From the NCBI GenBank assembly GCA_036490175.1, contig DASXEJ010000119.1, positions 28,728 to 92,727 on the forward strand: a stretch of DNA of 64,000 bases. Reading direction: 5' to 3'. Of this stretch, positions 18,423 through 27,827 are shown one piece after another (the first letter of the stretch is position 1; each line of letters begins with the position of its first letter). Below the pieces are notes generated by a model. The model saw nothing but the letters and a program-made list of their open reading frames with translations. It was not told the DNA's origin and did no database searches. The translations under genes and the position numbers were made by a program. Origin of the DNA: Pirellulales bacterium. Lineage in GTDB: Bacteria > Planctomycetota > Planctomycetia > Pirellulales > JACPPG01.

Positions 18423-18640
18423 GTTGGGCCTTAATAGCAGGTGCCGTGCCAAAGCGGCGGCGAGTTTTTGCGCACGCGGGCAAAGCCGCACATAAACCGC
18501 ATTATGGCAATGTCTTGCTTGCTAGCATCGTCGCCAGAGCGCCATCCGCCAGCCCGGGGCGGCTTGTAACTCTTACAAACAATCCTCGCGCGGCTTTGAG
18601 GCGCAATCCACCGCGATCGCCACCGTCTGGCTGAATCAGG

Positions 18641-19063
18641 CTAGCTAAGCAAGCTCATCGTAATGGCTCGAAAGACGGCTTCGATCTCTGCGAATTCTCT
18701 GTCATCCGCCTGGCACAAGACCACATAGGCGGCCTCTGGCGTTAGGTAGCTGCGGACCTGGGCCGTGTTGGTCAGGTCCAAGCAATAGAAGTTCATATCG
18801 TGGCCGACCAGATCGTGGCCGGCGACGTTCTCGTGGACTTCTTCCGCGTCAAGCTCGTCATACTGTTGGCGCATCGCTTTCAGCGCGGTGGTCGCCAGCT
18901 TGGTCGGTGTTGCATCGGCCGGATGAATCATCACGGACCAAAAGGCACCCCCCGGAGAATAGACCGTCACCACTTGATTGCCGGCCAATGCCTCGCTTTC
19001 ATCGAGCGTCCAGTTCTCGGGGTAAAGAAAGCGAATGCCTAATTTGTCGAATACTGCTGCCAT
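18641..19063 (-). CDS. Conserved hypothetical protein, possible DcrB/PsbP-like fold
   Basis: 140 residues from the ATG at 19063, where the conserved-looking sequence AAVFDKLGIRFLYPENWTL starts; upstream in-frame residues are low-complexity. The pattern of a YPENW motif near the start, alternating strands, and a final helix resembles DcrB/PsbP-type domains. This is only a shape argument. There is no signal peptide, so it is probably cytoplasmic. The function is unknown. Confidence 0.7.
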   Translation of the reverse strand: MAAVFDKLGIRFLYPENWTLDESEALAGNQVVTVYSPGGAFWSVMIHPADATPTKLATTALKAMRQQYDELDAEEVHENVAGHDLVGHDMNFYCLDLTNTAQVRSYLTPEAAYVVLCQADDREFAEIEAVFRAITMSLLS

Positions 19064-19319
19064 GATCCTTGATTGATTGCTTGCTTGCTTGCTTGTGTGT
19101 CTCGCCGCCGCGGTCGAATGGGGTGCAGCGCGCGTCAATGCTAGCGTAATCCTCGGGGCGCGCTCCGCTGAAGCGGCCGCAATCACCAGGGCATACCTCT
19201 GTATCTTGGGGACAGGATTGTCGCCCGCTGGGCAATCTGCTACTATCCCGCCCCCTTATGTCCCTTCTCTGCTCTGGCTTGCGGCCGATTATACGCATTC
19301 TCAGGGAACCGGGCTCGCT

Positions 19320-20288
19320 ATGGATTCCGGATTGATGGCGGCACGCGATCCTGGTCCGACGACGCCGCGCGGCGTCGCCCGGTCGGTGTCCCTGCGCGCA
19401 CTGCGATCCTGGCTGCTGCCGATCGCCGGCGCAATCTGCGCGCTGGTCGCGGCCGGTTGCCGCATTCCGGGTTACGGCGGGTTCCAGTCGCATGCCGTGC
19501 TCAATTCGCGGCAGCTCACTCAGCAGGGCGTAACCGCCGCAGATCGGCGGGATTGGTCCGCATCGGAAAAGTTGTTCGCTCAAGCCGTTAATGCCTGTCC
19601 CGTAGATGTCGACGCCCGGCGCCACTATTCCGAGGCACTGTGGCGCCGCGGGGCACGCGAAGAAGCCATTGCGCAATTGGCCGAGGCCAACAAGATCGCG
19701 CCGGAGGATCCCAGCGTGCTGGATCGCCTGGCCGAATTCCGGCTGCTGGCCAACCACGTCGAGGATGCCCGGCGCGACGCCGAAGCGGCCATCGACCTCG
19801 ACCCCAAATCGGCTGATGCCTGGCTAGTGCGCGGGAAGATCATGCGGCAACTGGGTGACAATCGCCAGGCCTTGGCCGATCTGCACCGGGCGCTGACCTA
19901 CGATCCGCGCAACCAACAGATTCTGCACGAGCTGTCACAAACCTATCTGGCTGCGGGAGAGCCGCAACGAGCACTCTCGAATTTGCAGTCGCTACTGGAT
20001 ATGCATCCGCCGGGAGACGAGCCTCCCGGATTGCTGTACGAAGCAGGCTTGGCCTACGCGGGCTTGGGACGCTTCGACGATGCCGTAGTCTCTTACCAAA
20101 ACGCTTTGGTGCGCGACAAAGCCAATCCGGAGATTCTGTTCCATCTGAGCGAAGCGGAAATGGCCCGCGGCAACAACGTCGATGCGCGCATCGCCTTGGA
20201 ACAAGCCTTGGCGCGCGACCCGGCCAACCCGCGCTATCAACAGCTCATGGCACGATTTCCCGGCCAGGCTCCGCCGCAAACACGCTAG
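19320..20288 (+). CDS. TPR-repeat lipoprotein
   Basis: 322 residues from the ATG at 19320; an upstream frame to 19077 runs through a TTGC microsatellite and looks unreal. A signal sequence ends at a lipobox-like ALVAAGC. About seven tetratricopeptide repeats follow (such as DAWLVRGKIMRQLGDNRQAL), covering nearly all the mature protein. It is expected at the periplasmic face of a membrane as a protein-protein interaction scaffold. The partner is unknown and no operon is evident. Confidence 0.85.
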   Translation: MDSGLMAARDPGPTTPRGVARSVSLRALRSWLLPIAGAICALVAAGCRIPGYGGFQSHAVLNSRQLTQQGVTAADRRDWSASEKLFAQAVNACPVDVDARRHYSEALWRRGAREEAIAQLAEANKIAPEDPSVLDRLAEFRLLANHVEDARRDAEAAIDLDPKSADAWLVRGKIMRQLGDNRQALADLHRALTYDPRNQQILHELSQTYLAAGEPQRALSNLQSLLDMHPPGDEPPGLLYEAGLAYAGLGRFDDAVVSYQNALVRDKANPEILFHLSEAEMARGNNVDARIALEQALARDPANPRYQQLMARFPGQAPPQTR

Positions 20289-20343
20289 CGAATCACTGGC
20301 GATACAGCGACGGGAATAAGGCGACCCAGGTGTCATGGTTGGG

Positions 20344-20424
20344 GTGCCATGTCCACGTCCGACATGGACATGCGTGTTCCGGTCAAGTTACTTCGCATGC
20401 CCACGCATGGAGTGGGCATGGCAC
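20344..20424. repeat. Nested palindromic repeat (GTGCCATG family)
   Basis: Two adjacent hairpins, CATGTCCA/TGGACATG (20348-20355 and 20365-20372) and CATGCCCA/TGGGCATG (20396-20403 and 20413-20420), are themselves bracketed by GTGCCATG (20344-20351) and CATGGCAC (20417-20424). Units of this type (GTGCCATGCCCACG) recur in planctomycete genomes as REP-like intergenic elements. This is the only copy seen in the host part of the window. Confidence 0.6.
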
Positions 20425-20675
20425 CGGGTACCCGGCTGCAGCCGCGGCCGTTCTGTGCGTGGCCTGTTGTCGCGTCCTTCGATCGAATCGGCCGCGCGTT
20501 TCGTTACAACCGCTACGACCGGTCGGTTTCGCCGCTGGGCAGCGGTCAGATTTTGACCACCTCTGAACGACAACGTATTGTTTCTCGGGTCGTTTCTCGT
20601 TGCGGGTTTCACAGTCGCTGGCGTTGCGCCATCGGCGACCCTTCGACAAACGGTCAATTTACTAGGAGTGTACGA

Positions 20676-20918
20676 ATGGGCATGCCCGAAGCGCTAACCG
20701 CGGGACCCGATACGTTTGTCGATCGCCGCGGTTACGGTTCCTACGATGGGCCTCCCGGACGCGAGCGTCGGCAGTTCGCCGACAGCCATGACGAGCTCAC
20801 GGCGGACGCCAAGGAATTGGCCCGCGCGATCGACGCGTACAAGCTGATGCACCGTCGGCGATTCATCACGCACGACGAGATGTTGGCCGTGTTCAAATCG
20901 CTGGGTTATCACCGCTAA
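20676..20918 (+). CDS. Small conserved planctomycete protein
   Basis: 80 residues from the ATG at 20676, chosen for the TAGGAG site eight bases upstream; the frame is open further but shows no conservation signs there. It is charged, with a helical C-terminal half (ELARAIDAYKLMHRRRFITH then DEMLAVFKSLGYH). The Arg-Arg-Arg-Phe-Ile-Thr then Glu-Met pattern is what I recall from conserved planctomycete small proteins. There is no signal peptide, and the function is unknown. Confidence 0.65.
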   Translation: MGMPEALTAGPDTFVDRRGYGSYDGPPGRERRQFADSHDELTADAKELARAIDAYKLMHRRRFITHDEMLAVFKSLGYHR

Positions 20919-21050
20919 GCGTTGCTCCTAGTCAGCAACGCCCGCGGATGTCACCCGCCAGCGCGCCGTCGTCGAAACGCAGCGGCCGCGAGATCGCAAT
21001 TGTTTGCGTCGTATCGCTGCGACTCTCTCTCGCTCACCGTCTCGAGCGGC

Positions 21051-22949
21051 TCAACCTTCGTCGGCCGTGGTGCGGCCCGTGGCCACATCGAACTCGAAGA
21101 GCGCCGGGATCAGCATCGCCGCGGTGGTAAAGCCATACGTCGCGGCAATCACCAGAAACACAGCCAGCGTGTAGTTCAGCAGGAAGCTGGTCAACGCGTA
21201 AAACGTGGCAAAGGGGCACGCAAAGGCCGCGATCCAGATCGCCGTGGAAGTATTTCTCCATCCCAGCGCGACCAGCAATCCGACGCCACCCCCCACCATG
21301 AAGGCCAAAAACGGCTGCAGCTGGAATTGAAACGAGCCGCTGAAGGCGACCATGATCCGCATGCAGGTCGCCACGCCCACGAACAGAAAAAACACGGTTC
21401 CCACGCTCACGGCGATCGCCAAGCGGCTGCTGGAATAGTTCATGCCGCAATGCACGCCGAGCATCGTGACGAAGGCCACCATCACCAGCCAACCCCCGAT
21501 CAGGTACACCAGATTCTCGACGGTTACCTGCCGCATCACCGCCAGGTAGACGCACAGCAGCGCCGGCAAGATCAGCATCTCCTTGGTGTTGTACAGCGCG
21601 CCGGCCATCTTGCCGAAGATGAACTCGCGCGGCGTCAGATCCGTGACCAGCAACAGGTCTAGCGCGCGTACGTCGCGCTCCGCGGTCAGCGAGGTGACCG
21701 ATTGCACGTTGATCAGCACCAAACTGAGCACGCACAGAGGGACGAGCGGTAACGCCACCGCGGCCATAGTCGCGCCTTGCCGCGCACCGAGCGTCCAGTG
21801 CAACGCCACGGCCGATGCGCCGAAGATCACCAAATAGGCCAGGCGGATCAACAGCATCTTGCGACCGTAGGCCCAGGTGCGGACCTCGCGCCACAAGATC
21901 GGGTTATCCCACACACGGCGCGTGCGCAGGCGTCTGCGCGGCGCCGCTACGGCCGTTGCTGCATTGTCTGCCCGCGACAAGCGCCAACGATGCTCGGCCC
22001 CGGTGGGCTGCCGCGCATCGTCATCGTCCTCGACCGTCGGCAGGCGCGCTTCACGAGAAGGATTCCACACGCGCACGAGCGCAATCGCGAGGCCATTGAT
22101 CACCAGAGTCAGCCCCACGGCGTCCAGTAGAAACAGATCCGCCGCCGATCGCAGCCCCAGCAGGCTTTCGGTCCCTTCGCCCAAGGCGGCGAAAGAGCGT
22201 GTCGTGGCGAGTGTCGCTTGCCAGGGGCTGATGGCCGCAGCCCAGGCCGTGGCCGACGTGCCGCCGAACATGTCACCGAAGGTGCCGGCCGCCACTAGTT
22301 CGCCCACGGCCAGCCAGAGTACAAGGGCCAACATTGTGCTGGCTAATGACTGAAACGTCTTTTCGCGCCAGAAAGCCAACATTGTTCCGATGCTGCCCGC
22401 CGCCACAGCGCTGATCAAGGCGATAGCCATGACGCGCCCGATCTGGGCAAACGATAACCCCCCCAGCAGCGCCACCAGCATGAATAGTGGCAAGGCCGCC
22501 ACGATCAGCATCAGCACAGACAGCAGGCTCGCCAGCAGTTTGCCCAACACCAATTCGCTGTTTGATATCCGGGTAAGCAGCAAGAGGTCGAGAGTGCGGC
22601 GATCTTTTTCGGCCGCGACGGCGCCGGCCGATGACAAGGCGGCGAAGAACAACGCCACCGCCAACTGTAGCGGCGCCAAGATCTGAAACGACGTTACGCC
22701 GAAGCGGGCCAGGTCCCCCGTATCGCGCACTGTCTGCGTGCCGGTGACCACCTGCCAGGCCGTGCTCAGCAAGACGAGCAAAGCCCCCACGTAAGCCGCG
22801 CGCGAGACATACAGCCGTGGCCGGCGAGGCGCGGTCACCACCTCGCGGCTAAAGACTGGTCCTGCAAACAACGGGCTCTCCAAGAAATCAAAACATCGGG
22901 GCGGGCGATGCGGTGCGACCCCGGGGCAGTGCCACGTGGTCAGGCCCAT
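21051..22949 (-). CDS. ABC-2-type transporter permease, duplicated
   Basis: 632 residues with two similar halves, each with about six membrane helices and the signatures EKDRRTLDLLLLTRISNSEL and ERDVRALDLLLVTDLTPREF. These are typical of planctomycete ABC-2 permeases that fuse two copies in one chain. The helices are joined by a charged cytoplasmic linker (about 300-345). The protein would pair with an ATPase encoded elsewhere; none is adjacent. The start is uncertain: the ATG at 22949 lacks a clear ribosome site, and translation may begin closer to FLESPLFAGPVFSRE. Confidence 0.82.
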   Translation of the reverse strand: MGLTTWHCPGVAPHRPPRCFDFLESPLFAGPVFSREVVTAPRRPRLYVSRAAYVGALLVLLSTAWQVVTGTQTVRDTGDLARFGVTSFQILAPLQLAVALFFAALSSAGAVAAEKDRRTLDLLLLTRISNSELVLGKLLASLLSVLMLIVAALPLFMLVALLGGLSFAQIGRVMAIALISAVAAGSIGTMLAFWREKTFQSLASTMLALVLWLAVGELVAAGTFGDMFGGTSATAWAAAISPWQATLATTRSFAALGEGTESLLGLRSAADLFLLDAVGLTLVINGLAIALVRVWNPSREARLPTVEDDDDARQPTGAEHRWRLSRADNAATAVAAPRRRLRTRRVWDNPILWREVRTWAYGRKMLLIRLAYLVIFGASAVALHWTLGARQGATMAAVALPLVPLCVLSLVLINVQSVTSLTAERDVRALDLLLVTDLTPREFIFGKMAGALYNTKEMLILPALLCVYLAVMRQVTVENLVYLIGGWLVMVAFVTMLGVHCGMNYSSSRLAIAVSVGTVFFLFVGVATCMRIMVAFSGSFQFQLQPFLAFMVGGGVGLLVALGWRNTSTAIWIAAFACPFATFYALTSFLLNYTLAVFLVIAATYGFTTAAMLIPALFEFDVATGRTTADEG

Positions 22950-23217
22950 TATAGTCAGCCGAAGTGAGCTTGCGGAGTCGGTGTCGACTATTGCCGGAAG
23001 CGGTGCATTTCTCTCGTGCCGCCCGTCGGGAATAAATATAGCGCGGGCAGTATCTATTTATCAGCACCGTCGTTCGTATCGAGTGGCTGGCGAATAAAAC
23101 ACGCTCGCACGACGGGAACGATTCGGCAGGCAACCGCGTCTATTCACAGGGAGCACCAATCGCTGTGAGGCTGATCGTGCTTCTGCCGTGTTGAATTTCC
23201 GCAAAGAGGGGACGTTC

Positions 23218-24117
23218 ATGTCGCACCCTATGGTCCGCACCGTCGTTGGCGCGCTATTGCTCTTAATCGTGTTGCAAGGTTGCTCCGGTTCGAGCGGCCC
23301 AGTGGGTCCTCCGCCGGCCGAAGCCCTGGCAAACTTTGCCATGGCAACAACGAAAACTGCGGATGGCGAGTCTGGTCTTTCGACCAATCGCTTTGACACG
23401 ACGCCCGCGGGGCTGAATCGCAAGATCGTGTACACGGCGCATGTCGCTTTGGTGGTCGATGATTTTGATGACGTCCCGGCGCGCGTTGTGGCGCTAGTGA
23501 AACGGCTAGACGCTTACGTCGCGGATTCCAACCTGGCAGGCGCAACCGGCGAGAGCCGCCGTGCGGTGTGGAAGATCCGTGTGCCGGTGGCGCACTTCGA
23601 AGAGTTCGTCAGCGCGGCCCAAGGGCTAGGCGAACTGCAAAGTGCGCGCACTGAGTCGCTGGATATGAGCGAGGAGTATTTCGACATCGATGCCCGCATT
23701 CGCAACAAAACGCGCGAAGAAGAGTGGTTACTAAAGTTGCTGGAAGATCGACCTGGCAAGCTGGAAGACGTCATGGCCATCGAGCGCGCCCTGTCACAGG
23801 CTCGTGAAGAGATGGAGCGTCTGCAAGGCCGGCTGCGCGTGCTGACGGACCTGACCGCCATGACCACGGTGAATCTTTCCATCACCGAGATCCACGGCTA
23901 CGAACCGCCACAATCGCCGACGTTTGCCATCCGCGTGCGACGTGCCTTCGACGGGTCGATCGACAGCCTGCAATCGACTGGAGAAGAAACCGTGGTCGCA
24001 ACGGCCGCCATGGCGCCTTGGCTGGCGGCTGTAGGCCTATCGTGCCTGCCCGGCTATATCGTGGCGCGTGCCGTGCGGCGCAGGAGCCGGCGAACGAACG
24101 AGGCAGCGCACCGGTAG
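23218..24117 (+). CDS. DUF4349 lipoprotein
   Basis: 299 residues from the ATG at 23218, preceded by AGAGGGGA. A lipobox (VLQGC) follows the signal sequence. The DUF4349 domain spans about 60-240 with RKIVYTAHVALVVDDF, a coiled-coil segment (IERALSQAREEMERLQGRL) and a C-terminal transmembrane helix near 265-285. These proteins are anchored at both ends in the envelope. Their role is unknown, though they often sit near membrane-stress functions. The gene is divergent from the ABC-2 permease. Confidence 0.85.
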   Translation: MSHPMVRTVVGALLLLIVLQGCSGSSGPVGPPPAEALANFAMATTKTADGESGLSTNRFDTTPAGLNRKIVYTAHVALVVDDFDDVPARVVALVKRLDAYVADSNLAGATGESRRAVWKIRVPVAHFEEFVSAAQGLGELQSARTESLDMSEEYFDIDARIRNKTREEEWLLKLLEDRPGKLEDVMAIERALSQAREEMERLQGRLRVLTDLTAMTTVNLSITEIHGYEPPQSPTFAIRVRRAFDGSIDSLQSTGEETVVATAAMAPWLAAVGLSCLPGYIVARAVRRRSRRTNEAAHR

Positions 24118-24129
24118 CCCTTGGCGCGC

Positions 24130-24171
24130 AAAAAAGGTCATGGTAATTCGATCCGTCGAGCTACCATGACC
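24130..24171 (-). terminator. Terminator-like hairpin, U-run on minus strand
   Basis: Perfect arms GGTCATGGTA (24136-24145) and TACCATGACC (24162-24171), with an A-tract at 24130-24135 that becomes a U-run on the minus strand. It may also stop the plus-strand DUF4349 transcript, though the T-run there is weak. Confidence 0.5.
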
Positions 24172-24344
24172 TCTATCCTGAAACGGGGTAAACCTAGGCG
24201 TTACCCCGCCCTCCCGGCAATTGTATTGAACGTATCGGCACTCCCGAACGAGTGGCTGGAGCCGATTTTTGCTGGCATCCTACACATGCCGCGCCGGCCG
24301 GTCGCGGCATTCTCGACGATTGCTGACTGCGGCGCAAGGCAGGC

Positions 24345-24380
24345 AAAAAAAACGGGCGTGCCGGTCAAGGCACGCCCGTT
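24345..24380 (-). terminator. Intrinsic terminator of the Gly/Tyr-rich protein gene
   Basis: Arms AACGGGCGTGCC (24351-24362) and GGCACGCCCGTT (24369-24380) with a 6-base loop, and an eight-base A-tract at 24345-24352 that gives a U-run on the minus strand. It lies about 150 bp after the stop at 24531. Confidence 0.7.
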
Positions 24381-24530
24381 ATTGCTTGCGCCCGCAGCCC
24401 CCTTTGCCATCCCTCTCCCCAGCGATGACACAGGCAAACAGCAGGCACAGCGACCGAAGGTCTTGCGTAGGCTCCTTTGCGTTACTCACCGCGACCGGAT
24501 CCGTGGTCGGCCGTGACGCAAAGGAGTTGA

Positions 24531-25205
24531 TCAGAACGTGCGATCGAGCGAGGGGCTCGGTCGGTCCTGGGCGGGCGGGGCCACGGATTCAGCGCCGGGG
24601 GCGTTCGGCTGAAACTCGATAGTTTCGCCGTTGATCCCCGTCGCGTCGTCGTCGCCAATGACGTCGGCACCCAGCAGCGCTCCGTACGAGCAACCGGCCG
24701 CGGGTACGCAGGGCACGCTGCACCACGCCATCGCACGATACATCCGCCGCAGGTAGCGACGGTAGGCACATGGCGTCATGGTGCAAGGATCGCACAACGC
24801 AGGACCGCAAATCGGGGCGCACGCCGCGGGAGCGGGGCAACCCGCACCGCAGCCTGGAGCACCTAGCGGAGCAATGGCTGCCGGGTAAGCGCTGTAGCCC
24901 ACCATGCCGTAGGCCGGACCGGCCGGCGGACCGTATCCGCTGAAGCCCGCGTACGGACCGGGCATGTAGCCCCAGTAACCGTAGTATGGATATCCACCGT
25001 AGCTATAGCCGCCAAAGCCGAATCCGGCCGGGTTCAAGCTGCCCGGTCCGACGCTGGCCGGCAGACCGCAACCAGCGTCATAGACAACGACGCGGCGGCG
25101 TGGATGGATGGCATTCGCATCGACGACGATCGCGCATCCGATCAACAGCGCCAAGGCACCCATCGCGGTCCGCTGTCCAATACGTTGCAAGATAAACTGT
25201 GACAT
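24531..25205 (-). CDS. Secreted Gly/Tyr/Pro- and Cys-rich protein
   Basis: 224 residues from the ATG at 25205, preceded by a GGAAGGAAGG tract. A signal peptide (MSQFILQRIGQRTAMGALAL, ending near DANA) is followed by a Gly/Tyr-rich segment (YSYGGYPYYGYWGY) and then a Cys-rich segment with about ten cysteines at 130-195. It is probably an envelope or extracellular structural protein. Planctomycetes have many such low-complexity secreted proteins. No family is recognised. Confidence 0.7.
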   Translation of the reverse strand: MSQFILQRIGQRTAMGALALLIGCAIVVDANAIHPRRRVVVYDAGCGLPASVGPGSLNPAGFGFGGYSYGGYPYYGYWGYMPGPYAGFSGYGPPAGPAYGMVGYSAYPAAIAPLGAPGCGAGCPAPAACAPICGPALCDPCTMTPCAYRRYLRRMYRAMAWCSVPCVPAAGCSYGALLGADVIGDDDATGINGETIEFQPNAPGAESVAPPAQDRPSPSLDRTF

Positions 25206-25577
25206 GGTTTTTTTCCTTCCTTCCGACTCCGAGAGGGGGAGGCCGACAATTCCGACGCACGAAGCCCACGGGGCCATGTTCGTGAAGACGTCATCCACGT
25301 TGGCTCGCAGGTTGATTACTGCGGCGGCCGCTCGTGGTAGGCGACGTGCGTCTGGGGAAACATGCCTCGCGATTGACGGTAGAGCAAACGCAACCGTTTA
25401 TTTTTCGCCAACCGGCAAGGCTTGCCAGAAACACCGCGACCGAGCGTATCCTGCTGTCGGGCAGCGACTTGCTGTTAGAATGAACAGGCGAAATCCCGTG
25501 TTTACTTTTGGCAACACCAGCGCCACGTATAACGATTGTGCTGGCTGTTGCGGTTTGTGAGTAACGTACGGCGCACG
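25206..25577. other. Intergenic region, divergent
   Basis: About 370 bp between divergent genes. It must contain both promoters. No clear motif or small gene was recognised. Confidence 0.4.
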
Positions 25578-26402
25578 ATGGTCGACTCTGCGAAAATACT
25601 ACCGATCGCTGCGATACTGCTGCCGGCCATGATTGTTGGCGGCGTTTTGGTTCGCGCGCGCGCCTACGTTCGTGGCACGACGCTGGCCGCGCCTTGCGTT
25701 TGGGCGTGGGTGGCCTTGCTCTCTGTCGCCGGAGTCGAGCTGCTGGCGGCGATCACTGCAACCGAGGGTCCGCCGCGTTGGCTCAACGCGGCCCGGTGCC
25801 TGGCCGCCCTGGCGACATTCTGTCCCGTAATGGCGGTGCTGGGGGCCAAGCGTCCGCAAGATCGGGCCTGGCAAATCATTGTCGCTTCACTGTGGGGCGT
25901 CTTGTCGCTCCCCGCGCTACAGGATCTGCTCTACCACTACGGACAACCCGTCGCGCTCGATCCGGCCTGGCGTGGGTTCCTGACGATCCTGGTCGCGGTC
26001 GGATGGGTAAACTATTTACCGACGCGTTTCTGGCCATCGAGCATCTTGTTCGGCTTGGCGCAAGTGGTGCTGATGACAGATTACTTGCCGATTGCACTGC
26101 CCATCTATGCAAGCGCTCGCGTGCCGGCGGCGTTGACGCTGGCGGCGCTGGCAGGTCTGCTGCCGATCCTTGGTTGGCCGGGACAACGCCCTGCAGCAGA
26201 TTCACTGGACGGACTGTGGCGCGATTTTCGCAACGCCTATGGCATGCTGTGGGGTGTGCGCATTCGGGATCGCGCCAGCGGCGGCGCAGCGGCCCCCTCC
26301 GCAGGTGCGTCTGCCGATCGCAGCGCCGAGGAGCGTACGTTCGTGGCGCACTTGCAGCGATTTGTCTCGCGCGAATGGATTGCGGCGAGGTCGCAGCAAT
26401 AG
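25578..26402 (+). CDS. Conserved hypothetical membrane protein
   Basis: 274 residues from the ATG at 25578. About seven hydrophobic segments fill residues 5-205. A soluble tail of about 70 residues follows, with conserved-looking DSLDGLWRDFRNAYGMLWGV and a final basic helix. The gene lies 117 bp upstream of the GAF-SpoIIE phosphatase on the same strand and may be co-transcribed. No known family is recognised. Confidence 0.7.
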   Translation: MVDSAKILPIAAILLPAMIVGGVLVRARAYVRGTTLAAPCVWAWVALLSVAGVELLAAITATEGPPRWLNAARCLAALATFCPVMAVLGAKRPQDRAWQIIVASLWGVLSLPALQDLLYHYGQPVALDPAWRGFLTILVAVGWVNYLPTRFWPSSILFGLAQVVLMTDYLPIALPIYASARVPAALTLAALAGLLPILGWPGQRPAADSLDGLWRDFRNAYGMLWGVRIRDRASGGAAAPSAGASADRSAEERTFVAHLQRFVSREWIAARSQQ

Positions 26403-26518
26403 ATGCTGCTCGTGCCAAACGTCGAGATCTCTTTCCAAAGTACGTTCCTGGTATTGATCGCGCCCCGCGGCGCCTGCTGTTCCTTCCCTCCGAGTGATGC
26501 GCCGCTTACAGTGACCGC

Positions 26519-27820
26519 ATGGAACGAGACGCGACAAATCCCGCCGCCAGCGAAACGATCTACACGTCCCAGCAGCGGGTGGCGGCGCTAAACCGTCTCT
26601 TGGAGGTGACGCGCCGATTAGCCGCCGAGATCAACCTGGACAAGATTCTGGGGGTCATCGGAGCCGAGGCCTGCCAGGCGCTGGCTTGCGAACGAGCCAC
26701 GGTCTACCAGTACAACGAGCAAACGGGCGACCTCGTGACGCTTGCCGCTACGGATTTGGAGATCGCCGAAATTCGGCATCCGCTCGATCAGGGAATCTCG
26801 GGCTACGCCGCGCGCGAGCGGACGCTGGTCAATGTGCCCGATCCCTCGGCCGATCCACGCTGGAACTCGCAGGTCGATCGTCAAACCGGCTATCACACCC
26901 GCAGCATCCTGGCGGCGCCGCTCGTATCGCCGCACGACGATGCCCTGCTCGGCGTGCTGGAGTTGTTGAACAACATCGGTGGGCCATTCGACACCTTCGA
27001 CGAGGAATTGATCGTAGCATTTGCCGCGCATGCTTCGGTCGCGCTCGATCGCGCGCGACTTGTCGAGCGGTCACGGCGCAACCAGGCCGTGGAAGCATCG
27101 TTGCAGATCGCCCGCGACATACAGCGCGGCTTCATGCCGGGCCAGTTGGCGGACATCGCCGGCTACGACGTCGCCACGTGGTGGTTTCCTCAACAGGCCG
27201 TGGGAGGAGACTATTGCGACGTGCTGCCGCTACGCGGCGGCGATACGGGCTTGATCATTGCCGATGTCAGCGGCCACGGTCTGGGGCCAAGCCTGCTGAT
27301 GGCATCGACACGGGCTGCGCTGCGCGCCCTGTTGCTCGATCACTCGTCCCCCGAGGTGCTGCTGCGGCTGCTGGCCGAGTCGTTGGCCAGCGACCTGGTC
27401 GACGGTCATTTCATCACTATGGTCGTGGCGGTGCTCGACCCCGTGACGCATACGTTGTCTTATGCCAACGCAGGGCACGCGCCGGCGCTACACTACATGC
27501 GCAGTGCAGACTGCTTTGTACCGCTCAAGGCAACAGGCCTGCCTATGGGAGTTGCCGACAAGCCGGACTTTCCCGCGGCGCCGCCCCTGCGACTGGCCGC
27601 GGGAGATATGGTGGTGCTCTGCACCGATGGCATCGTCGAGGCAATGGATGCCGAGGATCGTCCGTTCGGTCTCGCGCGGCTGGAGCAAGTCGTGCGCGAA
27701 CATGCCGAAGAACCGATGGCAGAACTCGTGCGCCACGTCGGCGAGCAAGTCGAGCAGTTCTACGTGGGGGACCATCCGGCAGATGATCTCACGATACTCG
27801 TCGCGCGCCGCAATCCGTAA
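26519..27820 (+). CDS. GAF-domain PP2C/SpoIIE-type phosphatase
   Basis: 433 residues. A GAF sensor domain covers about 20-185 (IGAEACQALACERATVYQYN ... GISGYAARERTLVNVPD). A short coiled linker (SLQIARDIQRGFMP) leads to a SpoIIE/RsbU-type phosphatase domain at about 215-430 with GGDYCDVL, IADVSGHG and CTDGIVEA metal-binding motifs. Such proteins dephosphorylate anti-sigma-factor antagonists in partner-switching systems, after the GAF domain senses a ligand. No anti-sigma or antagonist gene is adjacent, so the pathway is open. Confidence 0.88.
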   Translation: MERDATNPAASETIYTSQQRVAALNRLLEVTRRLAAEINLDKILGVIGAEACQALACERATVYQYNEQTGDLVTLAATDLEIAEIRHPLDQGISGYAARERTLVNVPDPSADPRWNSQVDRQTGYHTRSILAAPLVSPHDDALLGVLELLNNIGGPFDTFDEELIVAFAAHASVALDRARLVERSRRNQAVEASLQIARDIQRGFMPGQLADIAGYDVATWWFPQQAVGGDYCDVLPLRGGDTGLIIADVSGHGLGPSLLMASTRAALRALLLDHSSPEVLLRLLAESLASDLVDGHFITMVVAVLDPVTHTLSYANAGHAPALHYMRSADCFVPLKATGLPMGVADKPDFPAAPPLRLAAGDMVVLCTDGIVEAMDAEDRPFGLARLEQVVREHAEEPMAELVRHVGEQVEQFYVGDHPADDLTILVARRNP

Positions 27821-27827
27821 CGACGCG

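Larger units (their letters stand above)
17994..18640. other. Intergenic region with two structured elements
   Basis: About 650 bp without a convincing gene. It contains a strong minus-strand terminator-like hairpin (18220-18264) and a second two-part inverted repeat (18361-18422). Confidence 0.5.
24118..24530. other. Convergent intergenic region with two hairpins
   Basis: About 410 bp between converging genes. Two terminator-like hairpins at 24130-24171 and 24345-24380 are the only signals. The short frames here lack family features. Confidence 0.5.

Noticed and set aside
19068..19096. TTGC/TTGA microsatellite at the start of the hypothetical gene
   Set aside because: A simple short-tandem tract; possibly phase-variable, but it lies upstream of both chosen start codons and has only a few units.
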